Of a stretch of 64,000 bases of DNA, positions 45,505 through 54,424 are shown piece by piece. The DNA lies in NCBI RefSeq assembly GCF_024714475.1, contig NZ_JAMZMI010000003.1, positions 610,568-674,567 on the forward strand. The letters are read 5' to 3'. Under the pieces are notes generated by a model. That model had not been told where the DNA came from. It saw only the letters and a program-made list of their open reading frames with translations, and ran no database searches. A program made the position numbers and the translations under genes. Every line of letters begins with the position of its first letter. Positions within the stretch are counted from its first letter, which is position 1. The stretch comes from Marinoscillum sp. MHG1-6. Lineage in GTDB: Bacteria > Bacteroidota > Bacteroidia > Cytophagales > Cyclobacteriaceae.

Positions 45505-46479
45505 TTGCCCCAACCTTTAAACTTTTACTTCAATTTGTTAAAATATTCATACAAGCGTCCCTTTTGGCTACCCAATGGACATCTGGAAACGATCTATCCT
45601 GCACTCTTCCGAAAAGTCAACGGACTCACTAAACCTGTCAGGCAAAGGATCTCCACACCGGATGATGACTTTCTGGACCTGGACTGGTATAAAAATGGCA
45701 ACGACAGGTTAATGATCCTACAGCACGGGTTGGAAGGGAGTAGCGACCGATCCTACGTGCTGGGTATGGCTAAAATCTTTTTTCAAAACGGCTATGATGT
45801 GTGTGCCTGGAACTTCAGAGGATGCAGCAGTGAGATGAATTCAAAACCTATCTTATATCACAGCGGCGCCACCTACGATCTGGATACCGTGGTCAGTGAA
45901 GGGTTAAAATCTTATGAGGACATCACCCTGGTCGGATTCAGCCTTGGAGGTAACCTAACATTAAAATACCTGGGTGAACGTGACCTCGATCCTCGAATCA
46001 AAAGAGCTGCGGTGATTTCTGTTCCGGTCGATTTGGGATCCTCCTCGGATGTCATTTCTGCTCCTCAGAATTTTATTTATGAGCAGAGGTTTCTCACCAA
46101 CCTTAAACAAAAAGTGAGACGAAAGGAGCGAAAAATTCCGGGATCGATGCCTATGGGTGATCTCAAAAAAGTAAAAACGCTGAGAGACTTTGATGAATAT
46201 TTTACCGCACCGATTCATGGATTTAAAGGGGCTACAGATTATTACAATCAGAACAGTTCCATCCACTTTTTGAAGGACATAAAAATTCCAACACTCATTC
46301 TTAATGCTAAAAATGACCCGCTGGTATCTGAAAAAAGTTCAGATGAAAGCCTGGCTTCGCTCAATCAAAACATTACGCTCCTAACTCCTGATCAGGGTGG
46401 GCATGTAGGTTTTTCTCAGGGTCTGTCTGGCCCTTACTGGTCAGAGGAAATAGCGGTCAAATTCTGCTCTGAGAGATGA
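45505..46479 (+). CDS. YheT-type alpha/beta hydrolase
   Basis: 324 aa. 'WLPNGHLETIYPALFRK' near the start and 'ILQHGLEGSSDRSYVLGMA' with 'CAWNFRGCSSEMNSKP' are family marks. The nucleophile Ser lies in 'VGFSLGGNLTLKYLGE' (GxSxG); the acid and His are probably in 'NAKNDPLVSE' and 'DQGGHVGFSQG'. The family hydrolyses carboxyl esters; the substrate is unknown. The start is taken as TTG 45505 because no ATG precedes the conserved region in frame, so the first residues are uncertain. Confidence 0.85.
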   Translation: MPQPLNFYFNLLKYSYKRPFWLPNGHLETIYPALFRKVNGLTKPVRQRISTPDDDFLDLDWYKNGNDRLMILQHGLEGSSDRSYVLGMAKIFFQNGYDVCAWNFRGCSSEMNSKPILYHSGATYDLDTVVSEGLKSYEDITLVGFSLGGNLTLKYLGERDLDPRIKRAAVISVPVDLGSSSDVISAPQNFIYEQRFLTNLKQKVRRKERKIPGSMPMGDLKKVKTLRDFDEYFTAPIHGFKGATDYYNQNSSIHFLKDIKIPTLILNAKNDPLVSEKSSDESLASLNQNITLLTPDQGGHVGFSQGLSGPYWSEEIAVKFCSER

Positions 46480-46519
46480 TTTTTTTATAAAAAGCGGGAA
46501 CGTAGTAACTTTCAACCAT

Positions 46520-47215
46520 ATGTTCGATCGATATACTGTTGGGTTTAGCCCGGAGACTATTGAAAAAGTGCTTGGGAAAAATGTTGAGGAGCCATTTGAG
46601 CCTACTTATAATGCTGCCCCAACTCAGAAACTTCCTGTGGTCACAAACACCAGCCCTGAGGCCGTACAACTATATTACTGGGGACTTTCCAGTAAGCTTT
46701 CCAATAACAAATCGATCAGCAAGCGCCTTTTTAACCTGGCCTCGGACGCGGCACTGGGCCGGCCAATGTACCGCAAGATCCTTGGCACTAACCGATGCTG
46801 GATCCTGACTGACGGTCTTTATGTCTGGAAGCAGGTGTCCAAAAAAATTCAGACCCCCTACTATTTCCATCGACCAAACAAGGAACCCATGATCATCGCA
46901 GGGGTCTATGAGGAGTTTGAAGAGTTTGACGGTTCTGTTTCCAATTCATTCAATATGATCACGGTACCTACCAAAGCACCGCTCATAGGTTACAGCGAGG
47001 ATGCGCCTGCCTTACTGGATGAAAAGCAAGCCGAAAGTTGGCTGGATCCTGCACTCGAATTCGAAGAACTGGAATCTATCCTCAACAATATTAATCTGAA
47101 AGAATTGACCTTCTACTCAGTAAGTCCGATGATAAACAATTTGAATTTAACGGGTGCCTCCCTTATTGAACCCAGTCAGCCATCTGATCAGCATGGCAAC
47201 TACACCCTTTTCTGA
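46520..47215 (+). CDS. SRAP (YedK/HMCES)-fold paralogue lacking key catalytic residues
   Basis: 231 aa. The layout is that of SOS-response-associated peptidases: an N-terminal 'M-x-x-RY' start, 'PTYNAAPTQKLPVV', 'LYYWGLSS', 'CWILTDGLYVWKQ' and 'FNMITVP'. In active YedK/HMCES, Cys2 links to abasic DNA and a Glu in 'DGWYEW' plus a His in 'IHxRMP' assist. Here residue 2 is Phe ('MFDRY'), the Glu is Val ('DGLYVW'), and the His region reads 'LIGYSEDAPALL'. The DNA-binding Asn may remain ('LFNLASD'). It is therefore probably unable to form the usual crosslink. Confidence 0.78.
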   Translation: MFDRYTVGFSPETIEKVLGKNVEEPFEPTYNAAPTQKLPVVTNTSPEAVQLYYWGLSSKLSNNKSISKRLFNLASDAALGRPMYRKILGTNRCWILTDGLYVWKQVSKKIQTPYYFHRPNKEPMIIAGVYEEFEEFDGSVSNSFNMITVPTKAPLIGYSEDAPALLDEKQAESWLDPALEFEELESILNNINLKELTFYSVSPMINNLNLTGASLIEPSQPSDQHGNYTLF

Positions 47216-47300
47216 AAAAATGACCCTGGATCATTGGCATCTTTGAATAACTTCCACCTCTGAAAAAGACATTTTGGTAAAAAATCACGAAATTTCAGGC

Positions 47301-48809
47301 ATGAAAATCTTGCTACAATTTGCACGCTCTACCGTCCTAATAGCCATCATTCTCCTATCCTCCTTTTCGGCTCAGGCTCAAAAGGAAGCAAAGCGATACT
47401 ATGAAGCGGATGAAGCATTGTCTGCAGAAAATTACAGCGAGGCCCTTACCCTTTTTCAGGAGGTCTCGGCCATAAACCCAAAGTTTGAGGGCACGGAATA
47501 TAAACAAATCGCCTGCGAGTTGATGATGGACCCGGAAAAATCACCAGATCCGTACCTGGCACTGGAGGGCAGCTATAATAAGGATGAATATTATTTCTAC
47601 TGGCAGGGCAAAATATACCTTCAGCGATACCTTTTTGAGGACGCCGTGGTTGCCTTCAGACGATTTCGGGAGCAGTCCGAATTCAATGGCAACACCCAGG
47701 ATCAAAACATTCAGGAACTTATGGCCCAAACCTCCCACCTGCTCAAGTTCTTTGACAATCCGGATGATTTTGAAATCCATCAACTGGAGAGCCCTGTGAA
47801 TACCAATGCAAATGAGCTCACCCCGGTATACTCTAAAGAAAATCAGGAATTACTCTTCGCCTCAAACAAAGGTGGACAGGATTATAAAATCTATTATTCC
47901 AAGAAGGACGGTTCCGGATGGACTCCCCCAAAAGTCATTCCTACGCTAGGTAGTTTTACTGAAAGCACTGCCAACGTGGAGGTCGTTAACGAAGACGGAA
48001 AACTGTTTTTGTTCAGAGAAGACAATGGGGGTGATCTCTACTACAGCCATCCAAAGGGTGATAACTGGACCTCGCCGATTGAATTTGACAGTAAAGTTTC
48101 CAATAATCAGCTGGCCTCGCACTTCTTCATCAATGAACATGAGGATCGAATTATTTTCGCAACGGAAAACAAAACCACTGGCCTGGACATCTATGAGTCC
48201 TTTAGAGATCCCGAAAATGGCAAATGGAGTAAACCGGCTCCTTTTTCTATCGCCATCAATACGGAATTCAATGAAGACAGCCCGTATTTAAGCCTTGATG
48301 AAAAGTCGTTCTACTTCGTCTCAGACCGACCGGGCGGGGTTGGAGGATATGACATCTATCTATCTAAACTGGATGAAGTTAACTACAGCTGGAGCGAACC
48401 GACCAACCTCGGCTGGCCTATCAACTCCCCGGATGACGAATTCCATTTCAAAATGAATGCCGACCAGGCATCGGGTTATTTTGTCTCTGACCGTCTTCAT
48501 ACCAAAGGAGGCTATGACATCTACTTCTTTTGGAAAGTGGAAAAGGTAAAAATCACCGGGCGTCTGACCAATGCGCAGGGAAATCCTGTATCAAATGCAC
48601 AGATCCGTTTTCGACCGTCTCAATATTCAGACGAATATTTCCACTCTACCACCAACAGCAATGGTCAGTACACTACCGAAATCTTCTCTAATGAGATCTT
48701 TAATGTAGAAATCCTGAGTGGCGGAAAGGTCATATTCAATGACAAATTTGAAGTCCATGATACCGGTGGCGAGAAAGTCACTCACTTCAAGGATTTTAGA
48801 ATTAACTGA
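47301..48809 (+). CDS. exported TPR-PD40 protein
   Basis: 502 aa from ATG 47301; the open frame starts slightly earlier, but the signal peptide 'MKILLQFARSTVLIAIILLS' then '...FSAQAQ' fits this start. A short helical TPR region comes first ('YYEADEALSAENYSEALTLF'). A PD40/WD40-like beta-propeller follows ('PVYSKENQELLFASNKGGQD', 'SPYLSLDEKSFYFVSDRPGG'). A carboxypeptidase-regulatory-like domain ends the protein ('RLTNAQGNPVSNAQIRFRP'). It resembles PorE-type proteins of the type IX secretion machinery but has no C-terminal OmpA domain. Its role is unknown. Confidence 0.78.
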   Translation: MKILLQFARSTVLIAIILLSSFSAQAQKEAKRYYEADEALSAENYSEALTLFQEVSAINPKFEGTEYKQIACELMMDPEKSPDPYLALEGSYNKDEYYFYWQGKIYLQRYLFEDAVVAFRRFREQSEFNGNTQDQNIQELMAQTSHLLKFFDNPDDFEIHQLESPVNTNANELTPVYSKENQELLFASNKGGQDYKIYYSKKDGSGWTPPKVIPTLGSFTESTANVEVVNEDGKLFLFREDNGGDLYYSHPKGDNWTSPIEFDSKVSNNQLASHFFINEHEDRIIFATENKTTGLDIYESFRDPENGKWSKPAPFSIAINTEFNEDSPYLSLDEKSFYFVSDRPGGVGGYDIYLSKLDEVNYSWSEPTNLGWPINSPDDEFHFKMNADQASGYFVSDRLHTKGGYDIYFFWKVEKVKITGRLTNAQGNPVSNAQIRFRPSQYSDEYFHSTTNSNGQYTTEIFSNEIFNVEILSGGKVIFNDKFEVHDTGGEKVTHFKDFRIN

Positions 48810-48895
48810 TTGTATTACCGCTTACATAAGCGGCCTGCATAAATGCTCGTGTTTGTTTATCTTTCTAAACGATAAATAACCTAAACACGCACCCC

Positions 48896-49903
48896 ATGTA
48901 CACCTCCCAAATTACCGGAATCGGGCATTACGTTCCCGAAAATGTGGTGACCAACAATGACCTGGCCTCCATGATGGAAACCACCGATGAATGGATCCAG
49001 GAAAGAACGGGCATTCAGGAACGAAGGTGGGTAGACCCCAAAACGGATGATATGCCTTCGACCATGGGCACCAAAGCCGCATTGAAAGCCATCGAAAATG
49101 CCGGACTTACCCCGGAGGACATTGACTTTATCATCTTTGCGACCCTGAGTCCGGACTATTACTTTCCGGGCCCCGGAGTGCAGGTTCAGGAATTACTGGG
49201 TATCCGTGAGGTGGGCGCATTGGATGTACGCAACCAATGCTCCGGATTCGTCTATGGGTTGTCGGTAGCAGATCAGTTCGTAAAGACCGGCATGTACAAG
49301 CATGTGTTAGTCATCGGCTCAGAATATCATAGTGGAGGATTGGATAAAACCACCCGTGGTCGTGGGATCACGGTGATTTTCGGTGATGGTGCCGGAGCGG
49401 TGGTCCTTTCCAGGAGTGAGAACCCAAAGAAGGGCATACTTTCTACTCACTTACATTCGGAAGGCAAGCATGCCAGGGAACTGGCCCTGATCAGTCCGGC
49501 CACCTGCCACTGGGTAGATGAGATCATTGAGAAAAATGACCCGGAGGACACCAGTTACTATCCCTATATGAACGGCAACTATGTTTTCAAGCATGCGGTG
49601 ACCAGATTTGAGGAAGTCATCACAGAAGCCTTAAACACCAATGGACTTTCTGCTTCAGACATTAGCCTTTTGGTACCTCATCAGGCTAACTTACGCATCA
49701 GCCAGTTTATTCAGCGAAAAATGAGGTTATCCGATAACCAGGTTTACAATAATATCATGAGGTATGGCAATACCACAGCAGCTTCTATCCCCATTGCCAT
49801 GAGCGAGGCCTGGATGGAAGGCAAAATAAAAGAAGGAGACCTGGTATGCCTGGCGGCATTTGGTAGTGGTTTCACATGGGCATCAGCATTGATCAGATGG
49901 TAG
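48896..49903 (+). CDS. fabH: 3-oxoacyl-ACP synthase III (FabH-like)
   Basis: 335 aa. The catalytic triad is visible: Cys115 in 'VRNQCSGFVYGL', His in 'LVPHQANLRISQ' and Asn in 'MRYGNTTAASIPIAMSEA'. 'TDEWIQERTGIQERRW' is the usual N-terminal signature. It condenses acyl-CoA with malonyl-ACP to start fatty-acid synthesis, but as one of probably several KASIII copies it could serve a special lipid. Its 3' end overlaps the next gene by 7 nt. A small hairpin, CCGCTTA-CA-TAAGCGG, lies upstream at 48818-48833. Confidence 0.88.
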   Translation: MYTSQITGIGHYVPENVVTNNDLASMMETTDEWIQERTGIQERRWVDPKTDDMPSTMGTKAALKAIENAGLTPEDIDFIIFATLSPDYYFPGPGVQVQELLGIREVGALDVRNQCSGFVYGLSVADQFVKTGMYKHVLVIGSEYHSGGLDKTTRGRGITVIFGDGAGAVVLSRSENPKKGILSTHLHSEGKHARELALISPATCHWVDEIIEKNDPEDTSYYPYMNGNYVFKHAVTRFEEVITEALNTNGLSASDISLLVPHQANLRISQFIQRKMRLSDNQVYNNIMRYGNTTAASIPIAMSEAWMEGKIKEGDLVCLAAFGSGFTWASALIRW

Positions 49904-50502
49904 GAGAGCAGTTTAAACCGACAAAAGAAGAGCTTGATATCCTTAGCGACACTCGATTTTTGATGCTCAAAGAGTCCCTGGCTAAAAAGGTCATTTCCCG
50001 TCTGGCAGGTATTGAACACGAAATAAAAATTCAGCTTAAGGAAAGCGCCTTTAACTTCCCGGAAAATGCCCTGATCCAGGCCGGAAAAATTTCCCGGGGA
50101 GAAAATTACAACGGACTCCCCTACTTCGTTTTGGACTTTCCCCGCTTATTTACTCAAAAATCCATTTTCACCTTTCGTACCATGCTATGGTGGGGAAATG
50201 AATTCAGCTGCACCATGCACCTATCCGGAGATGCGCTCAGCATGATCAATGAGCAATGCCTCACCCAAATAAAAGAGCAGCAAGACCTTTACTTTTGCGT
50301 CAACCGAAGCCCTTGGGAATACCATTTCGGAAAAGACAATTACGTACCTGCATCCACTCTTGATATTGGGGAAATGACAGAGCATATACACCAGCATAAA
50401 TTCATGAAAATAAGTCGACATATCCCGGTTCAGAAATGGGATGAGTTTGAAGCTTTCACATTGGGAAGTTTTGCACAATATTTGCTGCTACTGAAATCAT
50501 AA
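49897..50502 (+). CDS. hypothetical protein cotranscribed with fabH
   Basis: 201 aa from ATG 49897, which overlaps the fabH stop. The frame is open seven codons further back, but coupling at the overlap favours this start. No signal peptide or membrane helix. Recognisable only as a conserved-looking soluble protein: 'LPYFVLDFPRLFTQKSIFTF', 'TMLWWGNEFSCTMHLSG' and 'KISRHIPVQKWDEFEAFTL'. Family unknown. Its stop overlaps the start of the next gene (TAATG), making a three-gene operon. Confidence 0.7.
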   Translation: MVGEQFKPTKEELDILSDTRFLMLKESLAKKVISRLAGIEHEIKIQLKESAFNFPENALIQAGKISRGENYNGLPYFVLDFPRLFTQKSIFTFRTMLWWGNEFSCTMHLSGDALSMINEQCLTQIKEQQDLYFCVNRSPWEYHFGKDNYVPASTLDIGEMTEHIHQHKFMKISRHIPVQKWDEFEAFTLGSFAQYLLLLKS

Positions 50503-51827
50503 TGAGAATTCCCGCACCGACACTCGTAAAATTAGCTGCCCTTATTCTGGTATTCTACGGAACAGCTGTAAATGCGCAATCCTCCCTTGCTGAAAAACTT
50601 GGAATCCCCGAAGACTCACTGGTAGATGGCACCTACTCGGTGAAGTATTTAGGTGTTCTTTCTGCCTATGGGCAAGTAACCAATCAAAAGAAAGAGGGCC
50701 CATGGAAATACTATTACCCGGACGGCACGGTTAGGGAGATCATTTCCTACAAGCAAGGAATAAAGGATGGCTATTCACGGAAATATGACTCTCGGGGAGT
50801 TTGCATCAATGAGACCCCTTATCAAAACGGAATATTGGAAGGACGCTATTACGAATACTATGATATCGGGAACCTGGCACTGCAAGGTCAGTACAAAAAC
50901 GCTCTTAAAGACAGCATCTGGATTGAGTACTACGACAACGGGGCCATCAACTACCGCAAGAACTATAAGCTGGGAGAACTCGTTGGGAAATCAACTTTCT
51001 ATTACCTCAACGGAAACATAGAGCACGAAGAACAATATGAAGATGGTGTAGCATCGGGTACCTGGACCTATTATTATTACAACGGCGTTAAGGCAAAAGA
51101 GGTCACCTTCGAAAACGGGGTAAGGCATGGAAAGTACCGGGAATATTTTGAGTACGGTAAAAAAAGCGTCGAGGGCCAATACCGCTTTGACCTCAAAGAA
51201 GGCACCTGGTTAAGCTTTATACCAACCGGCAGCCTTTTTTCCATTGGAGATTACCGTAAAGATCAGAAGCAAGGACTCTGGAAGTACTTCCATGAAAATG
51301 GAAACCTGGAATCCGAAGGCATGTACCTCAATGACTTCAAACATCAGCAATGGCTTGAGTATCACCCGGATGGGTCACTAAAAGCCATCGGCGCCTACCT
51401 TACAGATGAAAAGGATGGACTATGGGGTGCCTTTTACCCGAACGAACAACTGAAACAGGAACAGGAATGGAACCTGGGAAGACTTTTAAATGTCACGCCA
51501 TTTTACACCATTCAGGGGGAAGAACGTGACCCGGGCACCATCGAAGATGGCAATGGAACGGTGCTCACTTACTTTGATGACGGGGAGCTGATGTCAAATG
51601 AAAGCTTTCAAAACGGCCTCAAAACCGGTCCGGCCACCTATTACTATCCTAATGGCAAAGTCAGCGAAATGGGCGCTTACAAAAATGACTTACGAACAGG
51701 TCTATGGCAATACTTTCATGACAATGGCAAAGTGGCCACTGAAGGAACCTGGAACCTTGGGGAGAAAACCGGCACATGGACCACCTATAGCCGTTTCGGT
51801 AAAGTGCTGGAGACAAAGGAATTTTAA
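50502..51827 (+). CDS. exported MORN-type repeat protein
   Basis: 441 aa with a signal peptide ('LAALILVFYGTAVNAQ'). At least 14 repeats of about 23 residues with the MORN_2/YwqK pattern follow ('KEGPWKYYYPDGTVREIISY', 'GLWKYFHENGNLESEGMY', 'GTWTYYYYNGVKAKEVTFEN'). Databases often label this pattern 'YwqK family antitoxin', but there is no toxin here and the protein is exported, so that name should not be taken literally. It is probably a surface or periplasmic binding protein. Confidence 0.82.
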   Translation: MRIPAPTLVKLAALILVFYGTAVNAQSSLAEKLGIPEDSLVDGTYSVKYLGVLSAYGQVTNQKKEGPWKYYYPDGTVREIISYKQGIKDGYSRKYDSRGVCINETPYQNGILEGRYYEYYDIGNLALQGQYKNALKDSIWIEYYDNGAINYRKNYKLGELVGKSTFYYLNGNIEHEEQYEDGVASGTWTYYYYNGVKAKEVTFENGVRHGKYREYFEYGKKSVEGQYRFDLKEGTWLSFIPTGSLFSIGDYRKDQKQGLWKYFHENGNLESEGMYLNDFKHQQWLEYHPDGSLKAIGAYLTDEKDGLWGAFYPNEQLKQEQEWNLGRLLNVTPFYTIQGEERDPGTIEDGNGTVLTYFDDGELMSNESFQNGLKTGPATYYYPNGKVSEMGAYKNDLRTGLWQYFHDNGKVATEGTWNLGEKTGTWTTYSRFGKVLETKEF

Positions 51828-51981
51828 TGATGGACGGGCTTGAAAAGCTCAATGAGCATGTTCATTGTTTTCCCTACTTTTTCATCGGACCAGGCGTCCC
51901 CTCAAAAAGCTGGCAAAATCCAGACTGAAGTCATATTGACCCATATTTTTTTTTGCTTGATCCGTTATATGGTTTTCATAA

Positions 51982-52392
51982 CTAATATTTCCACGGATCG
52001 AATTTACCCTTCATATGTTCCTGGTATTGGATGATCAATACCTTTTCTATAGGTCGGCCTTCTGAATGAGACTGCTCAACAATTGGGGCGAAGCCATATT
52101 CATAGGAAAAATAGTAAGCGAGCTTACCCTGCTGATAGATCGAAGAAAAGTACTGAAAGGAAAAGCCCGCATCCAGTAAGCGCTCTTTGCGCACTGTGGC
52201 CTTTCCATTAGGACAAAAGCGGTGGAGGATGCTTCTGTTCTTTCTAATCTGCCTGTTGACTGCGGCAATGACCCGTTCACTTTTCCTTTTATTTCGATTG
52301 TGATAATTGGACCGACATTGGTCATCACAGAACCGCTTATCTACTCGACCAGTCAATTGCCCATCACAATTTTCGCATTTACCATGTTCCAT
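51982..52392 (-). CDS. small zinc-ribbon protein of unknown function
   Basis: 136 aa. The N-terminus 'MEHGKCENCDGQLTGRVDKR' and then 'FCDDQCRSNYHNR' hold a C-x2-C...C-x3-C zinc knuckle like the DUF2116 or FCS-type treble clef. A basic helical stretch follows ('RNKRKSERVIAAVNRQIRKN'), then an alpha/beta tail ending 'MKGKFDPWKY'. Possibly nucleic-acid binding. It is divergent from the integron integrase, about 100 bp away. Confidence 0.75.
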   Translation of the reverse strand: MEHGKCENCDGQLTGRVDKRFCDDQCRSNYHNRNKRKSERVIAAVNRQIRKNRSILHRFCPNGKATVRKERLLDAGFSFQYFSSIYQQGKLAYYFSYEYGFAPIVEQSHSEGRPIEKVLIIQYQEHMKGKFDPWKY

Positions 52393-52492
52393 TCCGTTAA
52401 GTTATAACTTTATCTGTATTATTAAACGGATATATACGGAACTATACGTTTAAAAACACGGCTATTGAATTGCCATTATCGTTTTTTACCCT

Positions 52493-53638
52493 ATGAGTCA
52501 AGGCTATACCGATCGACGTATTACTTTAAAACACCTGGTCATTGATCATCAAAGGATGGTTGGAATCAAATTCTACCCTGACAAAGTGATCCAGGCCCTT
52601 ATCAAGCAACTTCCCGAGCCTAAATGGAGTGAGAAATACCAAATGGTGGTATTGAAGAACGAGCCGGAAGTGATCGATCAAATCTTTCAAAAATTCAAAG
52701 GCATTGCCTGGATAGATTGTCGGCATTTCTTTGCAAATCGCCCGGTAAATAATGGAAATGAAGCACTAAGTGTGGATCATTACCGAAAACGTACACCACA
52801 AAAAAACTGGAAATATTGTCCGGAAGAATTCTACCAAAAGCTGGAAATAAGAGGGTATTCATTCAACACTGCCAAAGTATATATCCCCCTGTTTGAAAAA
52901 TTTATCAACCATTTTAAGTCGGTAGAAAACCTACTGGAAATCAACGAATATGACATCCGTCATTATCTGCAACACCTTGTTGTTACTAAACATTCAGACT
53001 CATATATTAACCAGAGTATTAATGCAATCAAGTTTTATTACGAGGTAGTGAAAGAAATGCCCAACCGTTTCTACACGGTAGAAAGGCCCATCAAAAAGGA
53101 ATCCTTGCCCAAGGTGATCAGTAAAGAGGCTATCCTTAAGATGATTGAAAGCTGTCATAATATCAAGCACCGCTGCATACTCAGCTTACTCTATTCCACA
53201 GGATTGAGGAGATCTGAGCTTATCAATTTGAAGCTGAGTGATATAGATAGTGACCGAATGATGATCATGGTGCGTCAGGGAAAGGGAAAAAAAGACCGTT
53301 ACACTCTACTAGGAAATAAAATGTTAAAGGAGTTAAGAACCTATTATCAATATTACAAGCCCAAGACCTATCTATTCGAAGGTCCGGACGGCGGGCCGTA
53401 TGGTGCTACCAGTGTCGGGCGAATCGTTTCTCAGGCAGCGAAAAGGGCTGGAATTCAGAAACGTATTACACCGCACATGTTGCGTCATTCCTTTGCAACA
53501 CATTTATTAGAGGCTGGTACAGATTTAAGGCATATTCAGACATTGTTGGGGCATAATAGCTCCAGAACTACGGAAGCATATACATTTGTTGCGCTTAAAG
53601 GTCTTACCAAAATTCAAAACCCATTAGATTTACCCTAG
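52493..53638 (+). CDS. integron-like tyrosine recombinase (cassette-array integrase)
   Basis: 381 aa. About 100 residues of an N-terminal extension ('LKHLVIDHQRMVGIKFYPDK') precede a SAM-like core-binding domain (~107-190) and the catalytic domain. Catalytic residues: R239 ('STGLRRSELINL'), Lys ~264-267 in 'QGKGKKDRYTLLG', H328 and R331 ('TPHMLRHSFAT'), H354 ('LLGHNSSRTT'), nucleophile Y363. The end '...QNPLDLP' recalls the '...SPLD-LP' end of IntI. About 62 residues separate the hairpin Lys from H328, too few for the ~20-30-residue IntI extra domain, so it is XerC/D-like. It points toward the cassettes, which begin 43 nt after its stop, as in the 'reverse' integrons of Treponema and planctomycetes. 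Confidence 0.85.
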   Translation: MSQGYTDRRITLKHLVIDHQRMVGIKFYPDKVIQALIKQLPEPKWSEKYQMVVLKNEPEVIDQIFQKFKGIAWIDCRHFFANRPVNNGNEALSVDHYRKRTPQKNWKYCPEEFYQKLEIRGYSFNTAKVYIPLFEKFINHFKSVENLLEINEYDIRHYLQHLVVTKHSDSYINQSINAIKFYYEVVKEMPNRFYTVERPIKKESLPKVISKEAILKMIESCHNIKHRCILSLLYSTGLRRSELINLKLSDIDSDRMMIMVRQGKGKKDRYTLLGNKMLKELRTYYQYYKPKTYLFEGPDGGPYGATSVGRIVSQAAKRAGIQKRITPHMLRHSFATHLLEAGTDLRHIQTLLGHNSSRTTEAYTFVALKGLTKIQNPLDLP

Positions 53639-53685
53639 ATACAAGGCGTATATAATGCACAAGTGCACTATATTCGGTTGTTATG
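53638..53685 (+). other. candidate attI site (primary recombination site)
   Basis: The first cassette starts at the G|TT boundary 53680|53681. Directly left of it lies an imperfect hairpin: arms 53647-53660 and 53663-53676 (14 bp, two mismatches, loop AA), extended by GATACAA on the left and TTGTTAT on the right. It has the R'-like/R''-like shape of a miniature attC but is only ~46 nt. The assignment as attI rests on position; no recombinase-binding direct repeats were identified. Confidence 0.6.
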
Positions 53686-53706
53686 GGCTATTGCCGCAAC
53701 TTGCCA

Positions 53707-54420
53707 ATGAAGCTTATCAAGAAATCTATTTTCATTTTACTCGTTTCCTTTGGCTGTTCTCAACAACCTAATGAACCAACATTTCATGGAAATTCTAATG
53801 TAATTGGTCAGTGGCATACAAACGACAAAAACTGGCCACATTGGCTCATGTTTGACTCGCTGAACAACTTCTATCGCTGGAGTTTCAACGAACAGATTCC
53901 TTCCGAACCAACGGCTAAATTTATTGCAACTGATTCAACAATTAAATTCATCTATCCTCCTGACAGTGTTGAACAGGAATTCATTTTACAAGTCTTTGAA
54001 TACAATAAATTGACGATTCTGCCTCCCGATGACCGAATCATGTCAACTTATATCTATCAACGAGATAGTTTTTCCAGCCCGAGATTTGCCGAAATTTACA
54101 TTCTCCGACTAACTGAAACAGAAGCAGATTCTCTTCAGGAGGCCATTCCGAACTATCAAGCTGCCGAGGATTCGATTTTTGAAGATGCATTTTATCTACT
54201 TGAACACTCTTGGATCAATTATCAACTCGTAGATTCAACTTCGGTAACTCTGAAAAACGGCACATCTTTTAACAAATTTGATTTCGGAGGATATGGAATA
54301 ATCTACTTCACGAACGACAGCACCTATATTCGAGAGGGATTTCCGGAACGGTCACAATTCCAAGCCGAAATTGACTCATTCTTCCATTTTGTGAACAGAA
54401 TTCACAGCTTAAACGATTAA
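53707..54420 (+). CDS. cassette 1: lipoprotein of unknown function
   Basis: 237 aa from ATG 53707 (an upstream in-frame ATG lies in the boundary sequence). Lipoprotein signal 'MKLIKKSIFILLVSFGCSQQ' with lipobox FGC. The mature part has lipocalin/DUF-like beta strands ('VIGQWHTNDKNWPHWLMFDS'). No family recognised. Cassette 1 spans 53681-54655 (975 bp), and its attC begins 5 nt after the stop. Confidence 0.75.
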   Translation: MKLIKKSIFILLVSFGCSQQPNEPTFHGNSNVIGQWHTNDKNWPHWLMFDSLNNFYRWSFNEQIPSEPTAKFIATDSTIKFIYPPDSVEQEFILQVFEYNKLTILPPDDRIMSTYIYQRDSFSSPRFAEIYILRLTETEADSLQEAIPNYQAAEDSIFEDAFYLLEHSWINYQLVDSTSVTLKNGTSFNKFDFGGYGIIYFTNDSTYIREGFPERSQFQAEIDSFFHFVNRIHSLND

Positions 54421-54424
54421 AACA

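Noticed and set aside
50502..51827. 'YwqK family antitoxin' of a toxin-antitoxin system
   Set aside because: The repeats fit the family, but the protein is exported, long, and has no toxin partner.
51840..52034. Small plus-strand open frame after the MORN gene
   Set aside because: No start context, poor composition, and it partly overlaps the better-supported zinc-ribbon gene on the other strand.
52493..53638. Canonical IntI or a simple XerD housekeeping recombinase
   Set aside because: The IntI extra domain seems absent, and XerD would not have an attached cassette array or this ~100-residue N-terminal extension.
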